A stretch of 43,012 nt of DNA, from NCBI RefSeq assembly GCF_003386235.1, contig NZ_QRDZ01000010.1, positions 170,198 to 213,209 on the forward strand, in the 5' to 3' direction. Positions 1 through 7,040 of this stretch are shown one piece after another (within the stretch, counting starts at the first letter, position 1; each line of letters begins with the position of its first letter). The stretch is from Cohnella phaseoli. Its GTDB lineage: Bacteria; Bacillota; Bacilli; Paenibacillales; Paenibacillaceae. The position numbers and the translations under genes are program-made. The notes under the pieces were generated by a model. The model worked only from the letters and a program-made list of their open reading frames with translations. It had not been told where the DNA came from and did no database searches.

Positions 1-2285
1 CAGCGGACGCAACGCCGAAGAATTATACGATTACCGCTACTTCGAATTTTGATGGCAGCAAGACGGGAGAAGCCGTCATTACAGTTACCGAAGCTCCTGT
101 CTATTCCATCGCAGCAATCGGGAATCAGACGCTAACGGCGCTTACTCAAGGTTACGTTTCAGGCACGCAGGATAGTAAATCTATCACGATTTTGAATACA
201 GGTAACGTCGGCTTGAACAACCTGTCCGTAATGGTGAGCGGTACGAATGCCAATGATTTCATGATGACCCAGTTAGACTCTAATTCTTTAACAAGTGGCG
301 CATCGACAAGCTTTGATATCCATGCAAGAGACGGCTTGACGGCAGGAACCTACACGGCAACGGTTACGGTAGCGGCGGATCAGATGACGCCTGTCACCTT
401 TACCGTCACGCAATCCGTCAACTTGCCGAACGCTCCTGCCAATCCGCAAAACCTGGTTGCTGTCGGAGCCGATCGCCAGGTTAATCTCAATTGGAATACG
501 GTAACGGGTGCGACGTATTACAATCTCTATATTGCGACGGCACCAGGCCAATATAACGAGAGCGAAGCGGTGACGGTCACGTCTGCTACCTACAGCGTTC
601 AGAACTTGATTAACGGTACGACCTATTACTTTACGGTGAAGGCCGGCAACGCAGGCGGTTTGAGCGCAATGTCGAATGAGGCAAGCGCGACTCCGGCCAA
701 AGTTCCGCAAGCGCCGACGAATGTGACGGCAGTTGCGGGGGACGGAAGAGCTACCGTTACGTTTACGCCTCCGACTGACGACGGCGGAAATCCGATTACA
801 GGATACGAGGTGACGGCAGCTCCGGGAAATGTGGTCGTATACGGTTCGTCAAGTCCGATTGTCGTAACGGGTTTAAGCAACGGGACGAGCTACACCTTCA
901 CGGTAAAGGCGATTACGACAGCAGGTAAAAGCTCCTCCTCTGTAGAATCGAATTCCGTCGTACCGAGGTCGTCGTCAAGCGGAGAGAGCGGTACTTCTTC
1001 TCCCCCTGCTTCCGCGACACCGGAGACAACCAATAAGGGAGTAGACATACTGGTAAACGGTAAAGTAGAAAATGCCGGAACCGCCGCAACAAGCAAACGA
1101 AACAATCAGAGCGTCACGACGATTCTCGTCGACCAGAAGAAGCTGGAGGATAAACTTGCGGCGGAAGGGCAAGGAGCCGTTGTTACGATTCCGGTCCATA
1201 CGAAGTCGGATGTCGTGATTGGCGAGCTCAACGGTCAGATGGTTAAAAGCATGGAAAATAAGCAGGCTATCGTTGCGATCAAGACGAATGAAGCGACGTA
1301 TACGATTCCTGCACAACAAATTCAAATTGGCGATATCGCGGATAAACTGGGCAAATCGATCGCCCTGCAAGACATCAAGGTGCAGATCGAAATCGCCGCG
1401 CCTACCGCGGATACATCGAAGATTGTGGAGAATGCGGCAGTTAAAGGCACGTTCACGATTATGGTTCCGCCGCTGGATTTTACGATTAGAGCCATATACG
1501 GAAATACGAGCGTTGAAGTATCGAAGTTTAACGCCTATGTGGAGAGAACGATCGCCATCCCGGCCGGAGTCGACCCGAACAAGATTACGACAGGCGTCGT
1601 GGTCGATCCGGATGGAACGGTTCGCCACGTACCGACCAAGATTACGGTCATCGATGGCCAGTATTACGCGCAGATCAACAGCTTGACCAACAGCACTTAC
1701 TCCGTCGTCTGGCATCCGCTCGAGTTCCTGGATGTCGCCAATCACTGGGCGAAAGCTGCCGTTAACGATATGGGATCGCGGATGGTCATTGACGGTACGG
1801 GCGGCAATCTGTTCAGTCCCGATCGCGATATCACCCGAGCCGAGTTTGCAGCCATCGTCGTACGCGGATTGGGATTGAAGCTGGAAAAGGGGCCAACGGC
1901 GTTCTCTGACGTGACAACGTCGGATTGGTTCAGCAGCGCGATTAACACGGCCTATGCGTATCAACTGATTGGAGGGTTTGAGGACGGCACGTTCCGACCG
2001 AACGACAAGCTTACTCGAGAACAGGCCATGACGATTCTCGCCAGAGCGATGACGATTACCGGACTGAAGGCCAAGCTGTCCGCTCAAGCCGAAGAGGCAA
2101 CGCTTCGTCCGTTTGAAGATTCGTCCAACGTATCCGCCTGGGCACTCAGCAGCGTTGCAGACAGCGTGCAGGCCGGCCTTGTATCTGGACGAAGCGCAGC
2201 CAAGCTTGCGCCGAAAGCGCACATCACCCGTGCTGAAGTTGCAACTATTATTCAAAGACTTTTGCAAACATCGGATTTGATTTAA
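1..2285 (+). CDS. Secreted fibronectin-III / SLH-domain surface protein (5' partial)
   Basis: The reading frame is open from the first bases of the window (codons begin at base 3), so this is the C-terminal part of a larger protein. A TTG at 192 lies inside the frame and is not a plausible start. In order I see an Ig-like segment of choice-of-anchor type, two fibronectin type III domains (codons about 425-680 and 705-960, with the usual GTTYYFTVKA and GTSYTFTVKA strand motifs), a Ser/Gly/Pro-rich linker, a beta-rich domain of unknown role, and three SLH domains (about 1720-2275; FLDVANHWA, FSDVTTSDW, FEDSSNVSAWA). SLH domains bind secondary cell-wall polymer, so the protein is probably held on the cell surface. 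The catalytic or binding function is upstream of the window and unknown. It ends at a strong terminator. Confidence 0.9.
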   Translation, partial: ADATPKNYTITATSNFDGSKTGEAVITVTEAPVYSIAAIGNQTLTALTQGYVSGTQDSKSITILNTGNVGLNNLSVMVSGTNANDFMMTQLDSNSLTSGASTSFDIHARDGLTAGTYTATVTVAADQMTPVTFTVTQSVNLPNAPANPQNLVAVGADRQVNLNWNTVTGATYYNLYIATAPGQYNESEAVTVTSATYSVQNLINGTTYYFTVKAGNAGGLSAMSNEASATPAKVPQAPTNVTAVAGDGRATVTFTPPTDDGGNPITGYEVTAAPGNVVVYGSSSPIVVTGLSNGTSYTFTVKAITTAGKSSSSVESNSVVPRSSSSGESGTSSPPASATPETTNKGVDILVNGKVENAGTAATSKRNNQSVTTILVDQKKLEDKLAAEGQGAVVTIPVHTKSDVVIGELNGQMVKSMENKQAIVAIKTNEATYTIPAQQIQIGDIADKLGKSIALQDIKVQIEIAAPTADTSKIVENAAVKGTFTIMVPPLDFTIRAIYGNTSVEVSKFNAYVERTIAIPAGVDPNKITTGVVVDPDGTVRHVPTKITVIDGQYYAQINSLTNSTYSVVWHPLEFLDVANHWAKAAVNDMGSRMVIDGTGGNLFSPDRDITRAEFAAIVVRGLGLKLEKGPTAFSDVTTSDWFSSAINTAYAYQLIGGFEDGTFRPNDKLTREQAMTILARAMTITGLKAKLSAQAEEATLRPFEDSSNVSAWALSSVADSVQAGLVSGRSAAKLAPKAHITRAEVATIIQRLLQTSDLI

Positions 2286-2297
2286 AAAATTTAAGAT

Positions 2298-2337
2298 CCC
2301 TTCCTAACAAGAGCTTCGATGTTGGGAAGGGTTTTTT
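2298..2337 (+). terminator. Rho-independent terminator of the SLH protein gene
   Basis: A 12-bp stem (CCCTTCCTAACA pairing with TGTTGGGAAGGG, one G-T wobble) with a 10-base loop is followed by six T residues, 12 bases after the stop codon. An A-rich flank on the other side could also let it act weakly for the convergent regulator gene. Confidence 0.92.
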
Positions 2338-2441
2338 ATTGTTAAATCGGTGTATCGGACAGAGGGATTGAAGAATCGTGGCAAGGAGGGGGCAGAGTGC
2401 CGCATCTTCTATGATTTTCGGCAAATTCCACCTATCCGTTG

Positions 2442-3611
2442 TTATTTAGATCGCAGATTAGCATTGCAAGATCCCGTCGACTTTCTAACAATAAGCTTTG
2501 TTGGAAGTAAAACCATCCTGCGCTCCTGTTTGGGGTTCTTAATAATCGATTGAAGCAGCTTGACGGCTTCTCCTCCCAACTCTTCTTCTTGCTGGCTAAC
2601 GCATGTGGGGGGGATTCTTGATAGTGCCGATAATTCGAAATTATCAAAGAACACAACTGACAGGTCCTCAGGTACCCGAATTCCCATCTCGGTTGCGGTT
2701 TCGATAATCGACAGCCCAACAGCAGAATTTATTGCGAACAGGGCTGTCATTTCACGATTTTTTTGCAGGAACTCTTTAATTTCCAGCTTAATGGCCTCAT
2801 CCACAATCCCTTGGTTGAGTATATGGTTCATTTGTTTGTTGTCGAAATGATCAAGCTGAAGTCCGCGGTCAATCGCAATTTGATGGTCGGCCAATGCCTT
2901 CTCATAGCCGCTCAGGCGGTCTTCAATGCTGGTTGTTCCGTGATAAACCGTTGAAACGAAGCCGATTCTCGTATGTCCTAAAGAAATGAGGTGGGATGTC
3001 GCTTCATGGGCACCCTCTATATTGTTTGAACAAACACAGTTTGTTTCAATTCCTCTCAAATAGCGATCAACCACGACAAGAGGGAATTCACTTAAGGTGA
3101 GTCGCAAAATCTCTTCGTTATAGGTCTCCCCCTCAACCGGAAAAATAATAATGCCTTTAACATCTTGTTGAATGACCTCTCGCAGCGTCTCCTTCTCCAT
3201 TTTCAGCGAATCTTCCGTCCGGCAAAATAAAAGTCGGTAACCTTGTTTTGTAATTTCCTTCTCAACGCCGCTTAGTAATTGCGCTGTAAATAAATTGTCT
3301 AGTCGGGGCATGAGAAAAGCAATAAGTGGTTTTTTCTTATTCGTTTTCGCTGGGGAAAGATAAATGGATGGTTCACCGGAAACATCCTTAGAGACGAAGG
3401 AGCCTCTACCTTGCACTCGAAAAATCAAGCCTTCTTCAATAAGCTCCGATAAGGCATTTTTTACCGTAATTCGACTAACGCCGAATTGATTAACCAGTTC
3501 GCTTTCCGATGGGATTCTTTCACCAGGGAGCCACAGCTTTTGCTGAATCTGATCCTGGATGTATTTTCTAATTTGTGTATATAAGGGGACTCTTGGAGAT
3601 GGCCTGGACAT
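2442..3611 (-). CDS. AraR-like transcriptional regulator (GntR head, LacI/periplasmic-binding-protein body)
   Basis: The first 75 residues are a GntR winged helix (PLYTQIRKYIQDQI, then IPSESELVNQFGVSRITVKNAL, which is given here in two parts of one helix-turn-helix). From about residue 90 a LacI-type effector domain follows (IAFLMPRLDNLF, GYRLLFCRTED, GIIIFPVEG, PLVVVDRYL, LGHTRIGFVS, LFAINS, VPEDLSVVFFDN). This head/body combination and the 389-residue length are those of AraR, the L-arabinose repressor of Bacillus. The gene starts at an ATG with AGGAG ten bases upstream and is divergent from the transporter operon at 3872-12545, which it most likely represses. The inducer is unproven: the fold shows a sugar-responsive repressor, and arabinose or an arabinose-containing oligosaccharide is only an inference by family. 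Confidence 0.9.
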   Translation of the reverse strand: MSRPSPRVPLYTQIRKYIQDQIQQKLWLPGERIPSESELVNQFGVSRITVKNALSELIEEGLIFRVQGRGSFVSKDVSGEPSIYLSPAKTNKKKPLIAFLMPRLDNLFTAQLLSGVEKEITKQGYRLLFCRTEDSLKMEKETLREVIQQDVKGIIIFPVEGETYNEEILRLTLSEFPLVVVDRYLRGIETNCVCSNNIEGAHEATSHLISLGHTRIGFVSTVYHGTTSIEDRLSGYEKALADHQIAIDRGLQLDHFDNKQMNHILNQGIVDEAIKLEIKEFLQKNREMTALFAINSAVGLSIIETATEMGIRVPEDLSVVFFDNFELSALSRIPPTCVSQQEEELGGEAVKLLQSIIKNPKQERRMVLLPTKLIVRKSTGSCNANLRSK

Positions 3612-3657
3612 ACTAAGTTCACTCCTAGTAGATATAAAGTTTATTACAAATATACAA

Positions 3658-3668
3658 CTTTTGTCCGT
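3658..3668. promoter_or_regulatory. Possible AraR-type operator half-site
   Basis: The run TTTGTCCGT matches the left half of the B. subtilis AraR operator (ATTTGTCCGT followed by ACAAAT). The right half is degenerate here. It lies between the divergent regulator and transporter genes, where autoregulation and operon control would be expected. It is a single half-match only. Confidence 0.35.
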
Positions 3669-3721
3669 TTGTGTACATAATTAATTGCAATTTTATTCGG
3701 AATTTCTTATATAAATAGCAG

Positions 3722-3750
3722 TTTACAAGTTGTTATAAGGATGTTATAAA
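3722..3750 (+). promoter_or_regulatory. Sigma-A-type promoter of the transporter/hydrolase operon
   Basis: TTTACA (3722-3727) and TATAAA (3745-3750) are separated by exactly 17 bases. Transcription would begin near 3757 and give a leader of about 115 bases before the binding-protein start. The hexamer TTATAA occurs twice 11 bases apart (3733 and 3744) within it, which could also be an operator. Confidence 0.6.
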
Positions 3751-3808
3751 TATATCATGCATTTAATACCAGTTTGAATAATTAACTAGGGGGTGGTTCT
3801 AGCAACAT

Positions 3809-3823
3809 AGAAAACGCTTTCGA
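3809..3823 (-). promoter_or_regulatory. cre-like site (CcpA catabolite repression)
   Basis: Read on the minus strand, TCGAAAGCGTTTTCT matches the cre consensus WTGNAANCGNWNNCW at all but one fixed position (C for T at position 2). It lies about 55 bases downstream of the predicted start point, a place where CcpA acts as a roadblock. Confidence 0.55.
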
Positions 3824-3871
3824 ATATGGATTGGGGAGTTAGAAGTAAAATAAATTTAGAGGAGCATGACA

Positions 3872-5203
3872 ATGATTGCAAAAAAACGACAAGTAAAATG
3901 GGTCAATTTCGTATTAGTCTCGCTTTTGCTAGTTGTATTGGCTGCTTGCAGCAGCAATAATTCGAATGGCAGTCCGTCTACACAAACGCCTGAAGGAAGT
4001 GTTTCTAGCTCTGCGAACAACGACGAGCCTATTGTCATTACTTATTCAACGTATCGGGCTGAGGATGAACAGATATTTGCGGAATTAATCGCGAAGTTTC
4101 AAGACGAAAATCCTTTAATAACGGTAAAGTTTGAAACGAACAAGGATACGAACGCCTATTACCAGACGCTTAAGGCTAATCTTTCATCCGGGAAAGCGCC
4201 GGATGTGTTCGATGTACACCCCAATACAGACTACATAACCTTTGTTAAAGAGGGAATGTTAGCGGATCTTTCTAATGAAATCTTTGTAAAAAATTACCAG
4301 GAAGGCCCGAAGGCGTTAACGACAGTTGACGGAAAAATATATGGTTTTAATCATGCGATTAATTTAATCAGCATGATCTATAACAAAGAAATATTTGCGA
4401 AATATAGCCTGGAAGCACCGAAAGACTGGAACGATTTTATCCGAATTATGAAAACGCTTAAAGAGGGCGGCGAGGGCGGAATCGCCTACGCAGGAGGAGA
4501 CTTGAAAGGGGTATGGATTTTCAACGCGATTGCTAATGAGCTTATGGGTCCGGAAGCTTACAAGAGCTTTATAGAAGGAATTGATAGCGGCGCGCTTACC
4601 ACGATCAAGGAAGTTGACGGCGTTTATACCGCCCTCAAAACTCTTTCCGAATACAATAAACAGCAATTGTTGTTTACCAATTCCGACGGCATAGGTTATC
4701 CGCAATCACTATCGCTGCTGGCACAGGGCAAAGCACCGATGGTACTGATGGGGACATGGACATTCGGCACGAAGGAAGCGGATTACCCAGGTATCGATGT
4801 TGGCATCTTCCCAGTACCAACGCTTGATGGAACGGATATAGGCTATGCTGAGCCCGCCCAAATCTCTACCGTATTCGCAAAGTCCAAGCACATCGAAGCA
4901 GCGAAGAAATGGGTTAACTTCCTAGCATCTGCTGAGAATGCCGAGATCTATGCGAACAAGGCTAAGATGACCACCTCCGTAAAAAATGTGAATGCTGCAT
5001 TTACTGGCGCAGACATCTTAGCTGCCCAAATGGAGAAGGGCGTAAATGTAATACCGATTGTTAACACGCCTAATGTAGAGATTTACCAGAAGGCCTTTGA
5101 TGACTTGAAGGTCAACATCTTGTTTAAGGGCGCGGATGTTGATGCGGAAATTGCAAAATTCGAGGAAGTGTTGAAGAAGGCTGACCTGAAGAATGTGAAA
5201 TAA
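3872..5203 (+). CDS. Sugar ABC transporter solute-binding lipoprotein
   Basis: The protein has a lipoprotein signal peptide (basic KKRQ, hydrophobic stretch, lipobox LAAC with Cys26) followed by a low-complexity Asn/Ser linker. The body is the extracellular solute-binding protein family 1 fold (ITYSTYRAEDEQIF, GKAPDVFDVHPN, IYGFNHAIN, YNKEIFAKYSLEAPKDWNDF, GKAPMVLMGTWTF). It captures an oligosaccharide outside the membrane for the two permeases that follow. The ATG at 3872 is preferred over the in-frame ATG at 3866, because AGAGGAG (3858-3864) lies 7 bases before 3872 but only 1 before 3866. It is the first gene of an operon with a cre-like site in its leader. The substrate cannot be read from sequence. 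Confidence 0.93.
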   Translation: MIAKKRQVKWVNFVLVSLLLVVLAACSSNNSNGSPSTQTPEGSVSSSANNDEPIVITYSTYRAEDEQIFAELIAKFQDENPLITVKFETNKDTNAYYQTLKANLSSGKAPDVFDVHPNTDYITFVKEGMLADLSNEIFVKNYQEGPKALTTVDGKIYGFNHAINLISMIYNKEIFAKYSLEAPKDWNDFIRIMKTLKEGGEGGIAYAGGDLKGVWIFNAIANELMGPEAYKSFIEGIDSGALTTIKEVDGVYTALKTLSEYNKQQLLFTNSDGIGYPQSLSLLAQGKAPMVLMGTWTFGTKEADYPGIDVGIFPVPTLDGTDIGYAEPAQISTVFAKSKHIEAAKKWVNFLASAENAEIYANKAKMTTSVKNVNAAFTGADILAAQMEKGVNVIPIVNTPNVEIYQKAFDDLKVNILFKGADVDAEIAKFEEVLKKADLKNVK

Positions 5204-5272
5204 CTGCTGCCGTGTGGTGCAGGCTAATCTTATGGCCTGCATCATGCGTTTGTTGAAAGGAGTGTTGAATCT

Positions 5273-6169
5273 GTGCGAAGCAGGTTGAGAGGAACATTAT
5301 CTGCGACTAAGTATGTGCTGATAATGCTTCCGGGGCTTATCTGTTGGTTTGTCTTGGCCGTATGGCCGCATCTTGAAGTTATTCCTATGGCCTTCTACAA
5401 GTGGAACGGTTATTCGTCCAATAAATTGTTTGTCGGGTGGCAGAACTTCGAGATGTTCTTTAACAGTACCGGGTTTAGCGAGGGGCTTAAAAACACGGTG
5501 CTTTACGTCTTCTTCCTACTGGCGGTGCAGACAGTCCTTGCCGTGCTGCTTGCGATCGCATTGAAACGAAACACGGGCCAAAATCGGTTTTTCAGGACTT
5601 TCTTTTTTCTGCCGCTGGTCTTTTCATCGGTAATGGTGGGTTTGACTTGGGGTTATATCTTCGACCCCAATCTAGGTATGCTAAACCAACTGCTAGGGGC
5701 GATGGGATTCGGCGGTTTCGAATCGTATTACTGGCTAGGAGAACCTGCAAGGGCTGTCTTCCTGGTCGTATTGGTGCACATTTGGGCAAATATCGGGTAT
5801 CCTCTGACCTTGCTGACTGCTGCTTTGCAGGGCATTCCGCAGCAATTATACGAAGCTGCCCAAGTGGAAGGCGCAACTGCTGCGAAGCAGTTTAAGAGAA
5901 TCACTTTTCCTTTACTTATGCCGACTTTGCTAAGGATTGGGCTGCTTACTATTCTTACCGGAGCTATGACATTTGATTATATCTTTCTTCTGGGCTCCAG
6001 TGGTTATGCAAATGATTACGACACTTGGGCAGTGAGCATATACAGAGGGCTTGCAGGTTCAAACATGGGGATTCCGTCTGCGATCGGCGTTCTTCTTGGA
6101 GCAGTCCTATTCGTGATTTTCCTGATACAGTTTGTCGTCACCAAGAAAGTGGAAGATTCGATTAGTTAA
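5273..6169 (+). CDS. Sugar ABC transporter permease (MalF/UgpA type)
   Basis: A 298-residue integral membrane protein with about six hydrophobic segments and the cytoplasmic EAA loop of binding-protein-dependent permeases (YEAAQVEGATAAKQFKRITF around residue 195). It forms one half of the membrane channel with the next gene. It starts at GTG with AAAGGAG about 9 bases upstream. No ATPase gene is present in the operon, which is normal for Bacillota sugar importers that share an MsmX-type ATPase encoded elsewhere. Confidence 0.93.
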   Translation: MRSRLRGTLSATKYVLIMLPGLICWFVLAVWPHLEVIPMAFYKWNGYSSNKLFVGWQNFEMFFNSTGFSEGLKNTVLYVFFLLAVQTVLAVLLAIALKRNTGQNRFFRTFFFLPLVFSSVMVGLTWGYIFDPNLGMLNQLLGAMGFGGFESYYWLGEPARAVFLVVLVHIWANIGYPLTLLTAALQGIPQQLYEAAQVEGATAAKQFKRITFPLLMPTLLRIGLLTILTGAMTFDYIFLLGSSGYANDYDTWAVSIYRGLAGSNMGIPSAIGVLLGAVLFVIFLIQFVVTKKVEDSIS

Positions 6170-6182
6170 GGAGAGAACCGGG

Positions 6183-7007
6183 TTGAGAAAGAGACGAGTT
6201 CAAGCCAATTGGGGTTCGATAAGCGTATATATCTACGCGTTATTTCTAATTGCGCCCCTTTATTTTGTCGTTGTAACTTCTTTAAAGGGAGTCGGAGAGA
6301 TATCGGTCAATCCGTTGGGATTGCCTGCAGTACCGGTGTTCAACAATTTCGTCGAAGCTTTTATACGGGGAAATATCGCTCAATACAGCTTGAACAGCAT
6401 CATTGTAACAGGTTCAGCTGTTTTCCTGTCTTTACTTAATACCGTTATTGTATCATTTTGCCTCTATAAGCTGACGAATCGGTTGATCGGCACAGTCTTA
6501 TATGCCGTAATTATTAGTAGCATGCTGATTCCAGGTGTAGGACTTGTAACTTTAATTCAGTTGTATCAGAAGCTTGATATTTATAACACCCTCTTGGGAC
6601 CCATCCTTATGGGAGCGACGGCAAGTCTTCCATTTAACGTGTTTATCCTGCTAGGCTTTCTGAAGACGCTACCCAAGGAAATTAATGAAGCCGCGACAAT
6701 AGATGGATGCAATGACAGACAGCACTTGCTCCACATCCTGCTTCCGCTAGTCAAGCCCGCTTTAGCGAGTTTGGGAATATTTGCATTTGTGAGCAATTGG
6801 AATAGCTTGCTTGGGCCGTTGATTTTACTCAAAAACAAAGAATTATATACGATCCCTATCGGGTTGTTGGAATTCCGCGGGTCTTATTCTGTGGAGTACA
6901 ATTACATGTTTGCTGCTATCCTAATGACTTCAGTCCCGATTATTATCATATATCTCAAATTTCAGAAGTTCTTTGTTGAGGCATTGGCAGGAAGCGTTAA
7001 GGGGTAG
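6183..7007 (+). CDS. Sugar ABC transporter permease (MalG/UgpE type)
   Basis: Second membrane subunit of the importer, with about six transmembrane segments and the EAA loop NEAATIDGCNDRQHLLHILL. The frame extends upstream to an ATG at 6132, but that would overlap the preceding gene and has no ribosome site. The TTG at 6183, nine bases after AAGGAG (6168-6173), is the better start and gives an N-terminus of usual length (274 residues). It follows the first permease with a 13-base gap. Confidence 0.9.
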   Translation: MRKRRVQANWGSISVYIYALFLIAPLYFVVVTSLKGVGEISVNPLGLPAVPVFNNFVEAFIRGNIAQYSLNSIIVTGSAVFLSLLNTVIVSFCLYKLTNRLIGTVLYAVIISSMLIPGVGLVTLIQLYQKLDIYNTLLGPILMGATASLPFNVFILLGFLKTLPKEINEAATIDGCNDRQHLLHILLPLVKPALASLGIFAFVSNWNSLLGPLILLKNKELYTIPIGLLEFRGSYSVEYNYMFAAILMTSVPIIIIYLKFQKFFVEALAGSVKG

Positions 7008-7040
7008 AAGAGATTTATTATACCAAAGGATGTGAATAAA

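Noticed and set aside
192..194. TTG as the start of the first gene
   Set aside because: The frame is open upstream to the window edge with the same Ig-like composition, and there is no ribosome site before it.
975..2267. Long open frame of 430 codons on the minus strand
   Set aside because: It lies wholly antisense to the SLH protein, has a Cys/Arg-rich composition with no domain, and is a product of the high-GC codon bias of the real gene.
2350..2553. Small 67-codon frame between the SLH protein and the regulator
   Set aside because: It runs antisense into the regulator gene, has no ribosome site and resembles no known protein.
3629..3657. Minus-strand promoter TTGTAT-17-TATCTA for the AraR-like regulator
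   Set aside because: The spacing is ideal, but the start point would fall on the ribosome site (3626-3622), so the message would lack it. The true promoter is probably further upstream.
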